From assembly GCA_021776235.1 (NCBI GenBank), contig JAJFGG010000097.1, positions 1-64,000 of the forward strand: 64,000 nucleotides of DNA, read 5' to 3'. Positions within the stretch are counted from its first letter, which is position 1, and each line of letters starts with the position of its first letter. The notes under the pieces are model-generated. The model was given only the letters and a program-made list of their open reading frames with translations, was not told the origin of the DNA and searched no databases. A program made the position numbers and the translations under genes. This document shows, piece by piece, positions 1-8,933 of the stretch. The stretch comes from Alphaproteobacteria bacterium (GTDB lineage Bacteria; Pseudomonadota; Alphaproteobacteria; GCA-2731375).

Positions 1-1
1 C

Positions 2-937
2 AATGGCCATCCTGACTTCGTCGAGCTGAACCCCAATCTCAATTCTGCCAACGTCTGTGTCATCGGCAACGGCAATGTCGCCATTGATATCGCGCGTCTG
101 TTGGTAAAAAGCCGCCAGGAACTCGCCCCCTCGGATATCACCGACGACGCCATGGAGGCGATACTCGCTTCCGCCGTCACGGATGTTTACATGCTGGGCC
201 GGCGCGGTCCGGTGGAAGCAAAGTTCACCAACGTGGAATTGCGCGAGATGGGCAAGCTGGAACAATGCGTACCGCAAATTGATGCCGCCGTGATACCCGA
301 TGGCGTGCCCGAGGATTTGGAGATGTCCGATCGGGACCGCCGCCTGCGCGAGCGGAACCTGGCCACTCTGCGGGAGTTCGTCGGCCGTCCGCCGGACGCG
401 TTGCCCAAACGGGTGCATTTCGAATTCTATGCGGCGCCGCGTGAAATTTTGGGCGGCGCCAGTGTCGAAGCTATTCGCCTGGAACGCACCCAGGTCGTGG
501 ATGGCCGGGCCGTGGGCACCGGAGAATTTTTCGATATTGAGACCTCGTTGGTGCTGCCCGCGGTGGGCTATCGCTCCAGCGGTATGGACGGCATTCCCTT
601 TGACGATTACAACGGCATCGTTTTCAGCGACGACGGTCGGGTTGACGATGGATTGTATGCGGTGGGCTGGATAAAGCGCGGACCTACAGGCGTTATCGGC
701 ACCAACCGTCCGGACGGTCAGGCGGCTGCGAAACAGATCCTGGCAGACATTCCCATGGGGCAAAAGCCGGGCCGCGAGGCATTGGAAAAAGCCCTGGCGG
801 AGAAGGGCGCCCGCGTCGTTGATTATGACGATTGGCTGCGCCTGGATGCGCATGAAAAGGCCCGTGCCCGCGAGGGCGCCCCGCGAGAGAAAGAAATTAC
901 CGTCGCCGCCATGCTGGGGATTCTGGACGGCGCCTAG
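2..937 (+). CDS. NADPH-ferredoxin reductase, FprA/adrenodoxin-reductase type (5' partial)
   Basis: Open reading frame runs in from the window edge, so the FAD-binding N-terminus is missing. The first visible residues carry the NADP-binding stretch VCVIGNGNVAIDIARLL, and the C-terminus has GWIKRGPTGVIGTNRPDGQ; both are hallmarks of the FprA/adrenodoxin reductase family, flavoenzymes that pass electrons from NADPH to ferredoxins. The stop is 21 bases before the FAD subunit of a molybdenum hydroxylase, so it is probably part of the same transcript. In that setting it could supply reduced ferredoxin to the Fe-S reductase encoded at 4542-5990. Family call is firm; the physiological partner is inferred. 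Confidence 0.85.
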   Translation, partial: NGHPDFVELNPNLNSANVCVIGNGNVAIDIARLLVKSRQELAPSDITDDAMEAILASAVTDVYMLGRRGPVEAKFTNVELREMGKLEQCVPQIDAAVIPDGVPEDLEMSDRDRRLRERNLATLREFVGRPPDALPKRVHFEFYAAPREILGGASVEAIRLERTQVVDGRAVGTGEFFDIETSLVLPAVGYRSSGMDGIPFDDYNGIVFSDDGRVDDGLYAVGWIKRGPTGVIGTNRPDGQAAAKQILADIPMGQKPGREALEKALAEKGARVVDYDDWLRLDAHEKARAREGAPREKEITVAAMLGILDGA

Positions 938-958
938 GACCTCGCGTATCCTAAAGGT

Positions 959-1786
959 ATGGCAAGCTATTATCGCCCCACGGAACTTTCCCATGCCTTG
1001 GCGGCCCTGGCCGAACAAGAGCTGACGGTGATCGCCGGCGCGACGGACTATTTTCCCGCCCAGGTTGGCGGTAAATCCGATCACGACATACTGGATTTAA
1101 GCGCCATCGAGGCTCTGATAGGTATTAAGCCCTATGGGCCTTATTGGCGTATTGGCGCCATGACGACCTGGCGCCAACTGATGGACGCCGATCTGCCTCG
1201 CTGTTTCGACGGCCTGAAAGCTGCCGCCCGCCAGGTTGGCGGACAGCAGATTCAGAATACCGCGACCATCGCCGGTAACCTGTGCAATGCGTCGCCGGCG
1301 GCTGATGGTGTGCCGCCTCTATTGAGCCTGGATGCACAGGTGGAACTGCGTGATCAATCGGGCACGACGTTGCTGCCCCTGGCGGATTTCATCCGGGGCA
1401 ATCGGAGTACCTGCCTTGCACAGGGGCAATTATTGACTTCGATTCTGGTACCGCAGAGTTTGCAGCAGGGCCGTTCCGCCTTCCTCAAGCTTGGCGCGCG
1501 CAGTTATCTGGTGATCTCCATTGTCATGGTGGCGGGCCTGTTGATGTTGGATGAAGAGGGCCGGGTAACCCAGGCCAATCTTTCGGTCGGGGCCTGCTCC
1601 GAGGTTGCCCAACGGCTGCCAGCGTTGGAGGCTGAACTGACCGGGCAACGGCCAACCCATGAAGTCGTCAGGCCCGAGCATTTCGCGCATCTTTCGCCGC
1701 TGGACGATCATCGGGGTACGGCGGTCTATCGGCTGGATGCGGCGGCGACCTTGACCCGGCGTTTGCTGCGGGAGTTGAGCGGATGA
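959..1786 (+). CDS. Molybdenum hydroxylase FAD-binding (medium) subunit
   Basis: 275-residue protein of the xanthine dehydrogenase/CO dehydrogenase medium-subunit family (CoxM-like). The N-terminal FAD PCMH-type domain shows TVIAGATDYFP, where most relatives have AGGTD, and GGQQIQNTATIAGNLCNASPA, the second FAD-contact loop. The C-terminal part matches the CO-dehydrogenase flavoprotein C-terminal domain. It relays electrons from the Fe-S/Mo subunit to an acceptor. Its stop overlaps the start of the Mo subunit gene (ATGA), indicating translational coupling. Substrate cannot be read from this subunit. Confidence 0.88.
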   Translation: MASYYRPTELSHALAALAEQELTVIAGATDYFPAQVGGKSDHDILDLSAIEALIGIKPYGPYWRIGAMTTWRQLMDADLPRCFDGLKAAARQVGGQQIQNTATIAGNLCNASPAADGVPPLLSLDAQVELRDQSGTTLLPLADFIRGNRSTCLAQGQLLTSILVPQSLQQGRSAFLKLGARSYLVISIVMVAGLLMLDEEGRVTQANLSVGACSEVAQRLPALEAELTGQRPTHEVVRPEHFAHLSPLDDHRGTAVYRLDAAATLTRRLLRELSG

Positions 1787-4545
1787 ACGATGGCAAGGTG
1801 GCGCTGAGTTTCTTCCTCAACGGGCAACGGCGCGACACCAGGTTACGGCCCATGTCGCGGCTGTCGGAAACCTTGCGGGACGAATTTGGCTATACCGGCG
1901 TGAAGGTTGGTTGCGATGCCGGCGATTGCGGCGCCTGTACGGTTCTGTTGGATGGCCGGCAGGTGTGCGCCTGTCTGGTGCCGACGGGGCGGATCGACGG
2001 CGCCATTGTGGTCAGCGCAGAGGGCATGATGGCAAACGGCTATCTAAGCCGGGTGCAGCATGCCTTTTTGCGCCACGGCGCGGTGCAATGCGGGGCCTGC
2101 ATTCCCGGCATGCTGGCCGCCGCCACGGACATCGCCGCCGCCAACCATCATCCAAGCCGGCAGGATGTTCTGGACGGCCTGGGCGGCGTGTTGTGCCGCT
2201 GCACCGGTTACGAGAATATCGTTGCGGCGGTGCTGGACGCAGGCCGTGAGCCAAGCGCCATTGAAGTTGTGCCGGGGCCGGCGGTGGGTGCCAGTCTGCC
2301 GCGTACGGATGCGCTGGAAAAACTGACCGGCGCGGCGGAATTTGGCGCCGATGGCATTCCGGCTGACGCCTTGTGGCTGCGGGCGGTACGTTCGCCACAC
2401 CCGGCGGCGAACTGCACCATCGGTGATTTATCGCCCTTGTACCAACGCCATCCCGGCCTGATCAAAATCCTGACCGCGGCCGATGTGCCGGGCAGCAAAT
2501 GCTATGGCATCTATCCCGATTTGAAGGATCAACCGGTTTTCGCCGATGGCCAGGTGCGCTACCGTGGTGAAGCGGTTCTTGCCCTGGTGGGCGAAAGGGA
2601 GGCGCTGGCGGCCATCAGCGATGACGAGATACCCATAACCTACGAAGCTTTGGCGCCGGTGATCGGCCTGGATCAGGCCATGGCCGAGGGTGCACGGCAA
2701 CTGCATGCCGACCGGCCGGGCAATCTGTTGATCGCGGCCGCGTTGGACAAAGGCGAGGGGGCGGAGGCCCTGGCCGCCTGTCGTTACACTGCCAGCGGGC
2801 AATGGCAGACCAGTTTCGTGGAACACGCCTATATCGAGCCGGAGGCCGGCTTTGCCCGACGGCGCGATGACCGCCTGGAAATTCACGTCAGCACCCAGAC
2901 GCCTTATATGGACCGCGACGAGGTCGCCCTGATCATGGGCCTGGCACCGGAGCAGGTGCGCATTGTACCCACTGTTTGCGGCGGTGGTTTTGGTGGCAAG
3001 CTGGACCAATCGGTACAGCCCATGTTGGCGGTGGCGGCCTGGTTGCTGGACCGACCCGTGGCCTGTGTCTATGCCCGGCCCGAGAGCATGGCCGCCTCGA
3101 CCAAACGCCATCCCGCCCGGGTCCAGGCGCGCTTTGGTTGTGACCAGGACGGGCGCCTGCTGGCGGCGGAATTGACGGCGGACTTCGATACCGGCGCCTA
3201 TGCCTCCTGGGGCCCGACCGTGGCCGGCCGGGTGCCGGTACATGGCAGCGGTCCCTACCAGATCCCTCACATCACCATCAACGCCCAGGCCATTCTGACC
3301 AATGCGCCGCCCAGTGGCGCCTTTCGCGGCTTTGGCGTGCCACAGATTGCCCTGGCCCACGAGGCCCTGATGGATGACCTGGCGGCCCAGGCCGGTCTGG
3401 ATCCTCTGGAATTTCGCCTGGCCAACGCCTTGCGGGCGGGTGACCGCACGGCGACCGGGCAGTTGCTGCTGGCCAGTGCCGGTCTGGATCAATGTCTACT
3501 GGCTCTGCGGCCCCATTGGCGGCAAGCCCAGGCGGCGGTGCGCGACCACAACAAGGGTGAACCCATAATGCGTCTTGGCGTCGGCCTGGGCTGCATGTGG
3601 TACGGCTGCGGCAACACCGGTATGAGCAATCCGTCCCGGGTTCGGGTGGCTCTTTCCGCCGATGGCCGGATCACCCTGTACAACGGCGCGGTCGATATCG
3701 GCCAGGGCAGCTACACCATCATGCGGCAAATCTGCGCCGATGGCCTGGGGCTGCCCGTGGATGTCATCGACCAGGTCACGGGCGATACGGATTTGACGCC
3801 GGACGCCGGCAAGACTTCGGCCTCGCGGCAGACATATGTCACGGGCAAGGCGACCGAGTTGGCGGCTCGGGACCTGCGCCAGCAAATCCTGCGCCTGGCC
3901 AATGCCGAGGCCGGCGCGGCCATCACGCTGGCCGACGGCCGGTTGGAGGTAGGCGAGACACAGGTTACCCTGTCCCGTCTCAGCGCCAATGCCGACGGCA
4001 TGGTTCTGGAGGCGGAAGGAACATTTGATCCGCCCATAACGGCGCTGGATGCCCATGGCCAGGGGGAACCCTATGGCACCTATGCTTTCGCCGCCCAGAT
4101 GGCGATGGTGGAGGTCGATACGGAACTGGGGACCACCAAGGTACGCCGCATTGTCGCGGCTCACGACGTGGGCAAGGCGATCAATCCCGGTCTGGTCGAG
4201 GGGCAGATCCAGGGTGGCATCGCACAAGGTCTGGGTCTGGCCCTGATGGAAGAATATCTGCCCGGGCGGACCGAGAATCTGCACGACTATCTGATCCCTA
4301 CAGTAGGCGATATGCCCGAGATCGAAGTAATTCTGATAGAGGACCCCGATCCCAATGGTCCGCAGGGCGCCAAGGGCGTGGGCGAACCCGGCCTGGTGCC
4401 GACGGCGCCGGCCATCCTGGCGGCGATCAAATCTGCCACCGGGGTTGGCATCTATCGGGTCCCGGCAACGCCGGATCGTGTGCGCGCCGCCCTGCTGGCG
4501 GACAATCCGGTCGGGGACATGGATTATGGGAGCACCGAGCCATGA
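1783..4545 (+). CDS. Molybdenum hydroxylase, fused 2Fe-2S and molybdopterin subunit
   Basis: 920 residues joining a CoxS-like N-terminus to a CoxL-like large subunit. The plant-type 2Fe-2S cluster uses C44, C49, C52 and C64; the second cluster uses C103, C106, C138 and C140 (CGAC...CRCTGY). From about residue 175 the molybdopterin part follows, with GGGFGGKLDQ, GAFRGFGVPQ and, near the C-terminus, GAKGVGEPG, whose Glu is the catalytic base in the family. Such enzymes hydroxylate N-heterocycles, purines or aldehydes with water-derived oxygen. The small and large subunits are fused while the FAD subunit stays separate. The downstream 6-hydroxynicotinate-reductase homologue suggests an N-heteroaromatic substrate (inference). 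Confidence 0.88.
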   Translation: MNDGKVALSFFLNGQRRDTRLRPMSRLSETLRDEFGYTGVKVGCDAGDCGACTVLLDGRQVCACLVPTGRIDGAIVVSAEGMMANGYLSRVQHAFLRHGAVQCGACIPGMLAAATDIAAANHHPSRQDVLDGLGGVLCRCTGYENIVAAVLDAGREPSAIEVVPGPAVGASLPRTDALEKLTGAAEFGADGIPADALWLRAVRSPHPAANCTIGDLSPLYQRHPGLIKILTAADVPGSKCYGIYPDLKDQPVFADGQVRYRGEAVLALVGEREALAAISDDEIPITYEALAPVIGLDQAMAEGARQLHADRPGNLLIAAALDKGEGAEALAACRYTASGQWQTSFVEHAYIEPEAGFARRRDDRLEIHVSTQTPYMDRDEVALIMGLAPEQVRIVPTVCGGGFGGKLDQSVQPMLAVAAWLLDRPVACVYARPESMAASTKRHPARVQARFGCDQDGRLLAAELTADFDTGAYASWGPTVAGRVPVHGSGPYQIPHITINAQAILTNAPPSGAFRGFGVPQIALAHEALMDDLAAQAGLDPLEFRLANALRAGDRTATGQLLLASAGLDQCLLALRPHWRQAQAAVRDHNKGEPIMRLGVGLGCMWYGCGNTGMSNPSRVRVALSADGRITLYNGAVDIGQGSYTIMRQICADGLGLPVDVIDQVTGDTDLTPDAGKTSASRQTYVTGKATELAARDLRQQILRLANAEAGAAITLADGRLEVGETQVTLSRLSANADGMVLEAEGTFDPPITALDAHGQGEPYGTYAFAAQMAMVEVDTELGTTKVRRIVAAHDVGKAINPGLVEGQIQGGIAQGLGLALMEEYLPGRTENLHDYLIPTVGDMPEIEVILIEDPDPNGPQGAKGVGEPGLVPTAPAILAAIKSATGVGIYRVPATPDRVRAALLADNPVGDMDYGSTEP

Positions 4546-5990
4546 GCGATCTAGTGCGCTGCGATGCCTGTCCGGTGCTGTGCCGTATCCGCGAAGGCCG
4601 GGCAGGGGCCTGTGACCGTTACGCCAATCAGGCGGGCCAACTGGTGCGCCTGGATCCGTTGCAGGTGGCGCAGCGGACATTGGATCAGGACGGCGTCATG
4701 GTGCCGTTTTTGCAGAACGCGGAAGGCTGGGACGGCAGCCTGGTGGCAGGCGCCGAAAGCTTTGTCACCGGGGTTGGCGCCACAACCACCTATCCCGACT
4801 ATAAACCGGCACCCTTCATCGTTGCCTCCAAGCCCGATGGCGTCGATATGGTCACCGTGGTCTCGGAAGGCATTTTCAGCTACTGCGGCCTGAAGGTGAA
4901 GGTCGATACGGATCGTTTTCTGGGCGACGAGCAAAAAGCGGTGCGCTGCCAGGGCGAACAGGTCGGCCATGTCACGACGGCGGAGTACGGCAGCCAGATG
5001 CTGGCCCTGGGCGGGGTCCGCCATTTGACGGGCGGTTCGAAAAAGGAAGGTACGGTGACCTGCCGGATGATGCTGGAATTGTGCCAGGGCGAGGCGGTGG
5101 AGCTAAGCGTCGATGATGGCGCCGCGGTGATCGTTCAGGCCGGCCAGCCGCCGATCGTCGATGGTGAGCTGGAAACCCTGATGCGGGTCGGTTGCGGTTC
5201 CGCCACCCTGGGCATGTTCGCGCCGCAATGGCACGGTCTGGCCGATGAAGTGGTGGTGGTGGACGACCATATCACCGGGGTTTTAAGTGAACACCAGGCC
5301 GGAAAATTCCTCGATATGCCCGCCGCCGGGGTGCGGGTGCGCGGCCGCCGGTCCACGCCGGGGCGTTATTTTCAGGTCGCCGGTCATGGCCAGGGCTGGG
5401 GCGGTACGGACGTCAGAGACCCGCTTTCCATCATCGACCGGGTCGAGGCGAAAAACGCCTGGCCGGGATTGCGGCTTTTGATGGTCAGCACGACGGGTGA
5501 AGACTCCGCCTATTTCACCCTCGACGACGATCTGGTGCCGCAAGCCGCCGATATGCCGGCCGCTCTGCAATTGGTGGTCGACCGGATCGCAGAGAATTGC
5601 GAACCGGCATTATGCAGTGTTCTGTTCATGGCGGGCGCCGGCGGCTCGTTGCGGGCGGGGGTAACGGAAAACCCGGTGCGCCTGACCCGCTCCGTGCGCG
5701 AAAATATCACCCGGGTCAGCTGCGGCGGGGCCCCGGTCTATATCTGGCCTGGCGGTGGCATCACCTTGATGGTCGATGTGACCCGGATGCCCGCCGGCTC
5801 GTTCGGTTATGTTCCCACGCCGGCCCTGGTGGCGCCCATAGAGTTTACCCTGCCGCTGGCGGATTATGAGGCTATTGGCGGTTATATGGGCGCGGTGCGG
5901 TCCGTGGAGGATGTCCTGGCGACGGTCAAGGCGAAAAGCCTGCCCTGGCATGACGGCAACCCCTGGCCCCTGACGCCGGGTACGCGCTGA
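4542..5990 (+). CDS. 6-hydroxynicotinate reductase family Fe-S protein
   Basis: 482 residues, recognised as the family annotated 6-hydroxynicotinate reductase. An N-terminal cluster motif C7-x2-C10-x3-C14-x9-C24 (CDACPVLC...GAC) would hold a 4Fe-4S centre. Conserved stretches include SEGIFSYCGLKVK, VGCGSATLGMFAPQWHG and GGAPVYIWPGGGITLMVDV. The characterised enzyme of Eubacterium barkeri reduces 6-hydroxynicotinate to the 1,4,5,6-tetrahydro-6-oxo acid with reduced ferredoxin and carries covalently bound flavin. The gene overlaps its neighbours on both sides by 4 and 1 bases. True substrate here is unknown; the lactam hydrolase that follows is not the enamidase of the classical pathway. Confidence 0.8.
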   Translation: MSDLVRCDACPVLCRIREGRAGACDRYANQAGQLVRLDPLQVAQRTLDQDGVMVPFLQNAEGWDGSLVAGAESFVTGVGATTTYPDYKPAPFIVASKPDGVDMVTVVSEGIFSYCGLKVKVDTDRFLGDEQKAVRCQGEQVGHVTTAEYGSQMLALGGVRHLTGGSKKEGTVTCRMMLELCQGEAVELSVDDGAAVIVQAGQPPIVDGELETLMRVGCGSATLGMFAPQWHGLADEVVVVDDHITGVLSEHQAGKFLDMPAAGVRVRGRRSTPGRYFQVAGHGQGWGGTDVRDPLSIIDRVEAKNAWPGLRLLMVSTTGEDSAYFTLDDDLVPQAADMPAALQLVVDRIAENCEPALCSVLFMAGAGGSLRAGVTENPVRLTRSVRENITRVSCGGAPVYIWPGGGITLMVDVTRMPAGSFGYVPTPALVAPIEFTLPLADYEAIGGYMGAVRSVEDVLATVKAKSLPWHDGNPWPLTPGTR

Positions 5991-6874
5991 TGCCCGGCGC
6001 AAAGATATCGCGGGGCCCGGACGGCCGGTTGTTTCTGCAGCACGGACCCATCGATCTGATTGTCGAGATGTTCGGCCCGGCTGCGGAGGTGGCCCAGGCC
6101 CAGGTTCAGGCCGGCCGGTTTTTCAACGGCCTGCTGGACGAACTGGTGCAAGAGCTGGCTTTGTTGCGCCGGCCCATTGGCGCGGCTTATCCGATGTTTC
6201 GCGGTGCGGTTGCCCGGGCCATGGCGCGGGCGGTCTGGCCCCATGCTGAAGACTTTATTACGCCCATGGCCGCCGTTGCCGGCGCCGTCGCCGACGGGGT
6301 GCTCGCCGCCAGCGTACTGGGGCGGGACCTGGAAAAGGGCTATGTCAACAATGGTGGCGATCTGGCGTTTTTTCTCGCACCCGGCGCCACTCTGGATGCG
6401 GGTGTGGTTGCGGACCTGGCGCATGGCGGATTATCGGGCCGGGTGCATCTGGAGCACGCCATGGCCGCCCGGGGCATTGCCACGTCGGGCTGGCGGGGAC
6501 GCAGCCATTCGCGCGGGATCGCCGACGCGGTGACAGTATTGGCGGCCACGGCCGCCCAGGCCGATGCTGCGGCCACGATGATCGCCAATCGGGTCGACAT
6601 GGATTATCCGGGTATCGAACGGGCACCGGCCAACAGTCTCGATCCTGATAGTGATCTTGGTGACCTTGCCGTGACCGTAGCGGTTGCCCCGCTGCCGCAT
6701 GGGGTGCGGCGCGCGGCTTTGCTGTCCGGCGTGGACCATGCCCGGGGGCTGCTGGGCCGCGGCCTTATCCAGGGCGCCATGTTGACCCTGGGTGACCAGG
6801 TCGCCACCGTCGGTTCCGTCGCGGGCGGTGTTCTGGAAGGCGCCTCGCGCCAGGATCAGAGTGAAGGGATATAG
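5990..6874 (+). CDS. UPF0280 family protein, ApbE-like superfamily
   Basis: 294 residues. The opening LFLQHGPIDLIVEMFGP and the later segments GRVHLEHAMAARGIATSGW and SHSRGIADAVTVLAATAAQADAAATMIAN fit the UPF0280 family, which belongs to the ApbE (FMN transferase)-like superfamily. The late Ala-rich stretch resembles the ApbE region that coordinates the metal and flavin substrate. The start codon overlaps the stop of the reductase gene by one base. UPF0280 genes commonly travel with 6-hydroxynicotinate-reductase homologues. Because that reductase carries covalent flavin, a flavinylation role is an attractive inference, but no member function is established to my knowledge. Confidence 0.78.
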   Translation: MPGAKISRGPDGRLFLQHGPIDLIVEMFGPAAEVAQAQVQAGRFFNGLLDELVQELALLRRPIGAAYPMFRGAVARAMARAVWPHAEDFITPMAAVAGAVADGVLAASVLGRDLEKGYVNNGGDLAFFLAPGATLDAGVVADLAHGGLSGRVHLEHAMAARGIATSGWRGRSHSRGIADAVTVLAATAAQADAAATMIANRVDMDYPGIERAPANSLDPDSDLGDLAVTVAVAPLPHGVRRAALLSGVDHARGLLGRGLIQGAMLTLGDQVATVGSVAGGVLEGASRQDQSEGI

Positions 6875-6877
6875 GAA

Positions 6878-8929
6878 TTGAGCAAGGTTATAGGCTGCGA
6901 CGTTGGCGGCACCTTCACCGATCTGATCCTCTTGGATGAGGCCGCCGGCGAGGTCAGAATTGCCAAAGTTCCCACCACGCCGGACAATCAGGCCATCGGC
7001 GTCATGCAGGCCGTGGCCGCCGCCGGCGCCGAGTGCAGGGATTTATCCTTGCTGGTGCACGGTACCACGACAACCACAAATGCCCTTTTGGAGAAAAAGA
7101 TCGCGCTGTGCGGTCTTATCACCACGGCTGGATTTCGCGATGTACTGGAACTGGGCCGGCGGACGCGGCCCAATGCCTATGGCCTGATCGGTTCGTTCGA
7201 ACCATTGGTCAGCCGCGAATACCGCCTGGAAGTGGATGAACGCATGGACGCCGGGGGCAATGTGGTTACCCCGCTGGACGAAGACGGCGTGCGCCGGGCG
7301 GCCCGGCAATTGGCCGATCAGGGCTGCGAAAGCCTGATTATTCATTTTCTCCACGCCTATGCCAATGACGCCCATGAGCGCCGGGCGGCGGAACTTGCCG
7401 CCGAGGTCTGGCCCAATGGCCACATCACGGTCGGCAGTGCTGTTTTGGCGGAATTTCGGGAATACGAGCGCGGCGTGGCGGCCTCGGTCAATGCCGCCGT
7501 GCAGCCCGTGCTGGCGCGTTATCTGGCGCGCCTGCGGAAGGAACTGATGGACGGCGGCTATGACCGCGATTTGCTGGTCATGCAGGGCAATGGCGGCACC
7601 GTATCCTCGGCGATCGTCGCGGATAGCGCGATTAACACGGTGATGTCCGGCCCGGCATCCGGCGTCATGGCCGCCGCATATACCGGCGCGCGCATTGGCT
7701 TCCAGCATATCGTCACCTACGACATGGGCGGCACATCGTCCGATGTGGGGCTGATCCAGGATGGTATTCCGGCAACCTCGTCGGAATTGCAACTTGAGTA
7801 CGGTATGCCGATCCACGTGCCCATGGTGGATGTGCATACCATTGGTGCGGGCGGCGGCTCCATCGCCTTTATCAATGATGCGGGCATGCTACAGGTCGGT
7901 CCGCGCTCGGCGGGCGCCGTGCCTGGCCCGATCTGCTATGGCAAGGGCGGCGAGGAACCGACCATCACCGACGCCAACCTGGTCCTGGGCCGCCTGAATC
8001 CCGAGGCCATGCTGGCCGTGGACAGCAGCGTCTCCATGGCGCGGCTGCGCCAGTGCCTGGTTGATACGGTGGGCGCGCCTTTGGACCTGGATGCCGAGGC
8101 CGCGGCGGCGGCCATTCTGCAAATCGCCAACGACCGGATGGCCGGCGCGATCCGCATGGTCAGTTTGGCCCGGGGCCATGACCCCCGCGATTTCGCGCTG
8201 TTTGCCTTCGGTGGCGCCGGTCCCCTGCATGCCACGGCCATGGCGGCTGAACTGGCCATTCCCAAGGTCCTGATCCCGGCCAGGCCAGGCATCACCAACG
8301 CCATCGGCTGTGTTGTCGCCGATGTGCGCCACGACTATGTCAACACCGTGAACCAGGCCATGGCGGATGTGGATATGGACCGGGTGCATCAGATCCTGGC
8401 GGCGCAGATCGCCGAAGGCCGGGCCACGATCCTGGGCGAAGGCGTCGAGGTGGAGGACGAAGTTCTGGTACATGCGGCGGAAATGCAGTTCCAGGGCCAA
8501 AGCCATATGCTGCGCATACCCCTGGACAGCGCCGTCGTCGGCCGGGACGCCATCCAGGCGGCGTTCGAGGAAGCTTATTTTAATCGCTTTTCCCTGCAAC
8601 TGCCCGAAATACGGGCCGTCCTGGTCACCTTGCACACGGCCGTCATCGGCCGCCGGCGCGAGGTTGCCCTGGCATCACTGATGGACCCCGCGATCCGCGC
8701 GGCGGATGTTGCGGGGGCCCAGCGCGGCAGCCGCCAGATCTGGTTTCAGGGCGGCTGGCAGGAAACCCCCGTCATCGCGCGCGACGCCCTGCCCATCGGG
8801 GCGCGCTTTACGGGACCGGCGGTTCTGGAACAGCTCGATACCACCATCATCATTGAACCGGGCAACGAGGTGATGGTGGATGATGCCGCCAATCTGGTGA
8901 TCGACGTGGCCCCGGCCTTTCGGAGTTGA
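6878..8929 (+). CDS. hyuA: Hydantoinase/oxoprolinase subunit A (ATP-dependent amidohydrolase)
   Basis: 683 residues starting with TTG three bases after the UPF0280 stop; AAGGGA lies upstream. The N-terminus IGCDVGGTFTDLILLD and HGTTTTTNALLEKK are the ATP-binding signatures of HyuA/5-oxoprolinase proteins. Further motifs are MSGPASGVMAAAYTG, DMGGTSSDVGLI and GAGGGSIAF, and the C-terminus fits the family. The family couples ATP hydrolysis to opening of cyclic amides such as 5-oxoproline, hydantoins and caprolactam, or to carboxylations in acetone/acetophenone carboxylases. With HyuB next door and a heteroaromatic reductase upstream, lactam opening is the preferred inference. Confidence 0.88.
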   Translation: MSKVIGCDVGGTFTDLILLDEAAGEVRIAKVPTTPDNQAIGVMQAVAAAGAECRDLSLLVHGTTTTTNALLEKKIALCGLITTAGFRDVLELGRRTRPNAYGLIGSFEPLVSREYRLEVDERMDAGGNVVTPLDEDGVRRAARQLADQGCESLIIHFLHAYANDAHERRAAELAAEVWPNGHITVGSAVLAEFREYERGVAASVNAAVQPVLARYLARLRKELMDGGYDRDLLVMQGNGGTVSSAIVADSAINTVMSGPASGVMAAAYTGARIGFQHIVTYDMGGTSSDVGLIQDGIPATSSELQLEYGMPIHVPMVDVHTIGAGGGSIAFINDAGMLQVGPRSAGAVPGPICYGKGGEEPTITDANLVLGRLNPEAMLAVDSSVSMARLRQCLVDTVGAPLDLDAEAAAAAILQIANDRMAGAIRMVSLARGHDPRDFALFAFGGAGPLHATAMAAELAIPKVLIPARPGITNAIGCVVADVRHDYVNTVNQAMADVDMDRVHQILAAQIAEGRATILGEGVEVEDEVLVHAAEMQFQGQSHMLRIPLDSAVVGRDAIQAAFEEAYFNRFSLQLPEIRAVLVTLHTAVIGRRREVALASLMDPAIRAADVAGAQRGSRQIWFQGGWQETPVIARDALPIGARFTGPAVLEQLDTTIIIEPGNEVMVDDAANLVIDVAPAFRS

Positions 8930-8933
8930 ATGC

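Noticed and set aside
3496-4680. 394-codon minus-strand frame opposite the Mo subunit
   Set aside because: Antisense shadow of a clear molybdenum hydroxylase; composition is the complement of its codons, with no domain.
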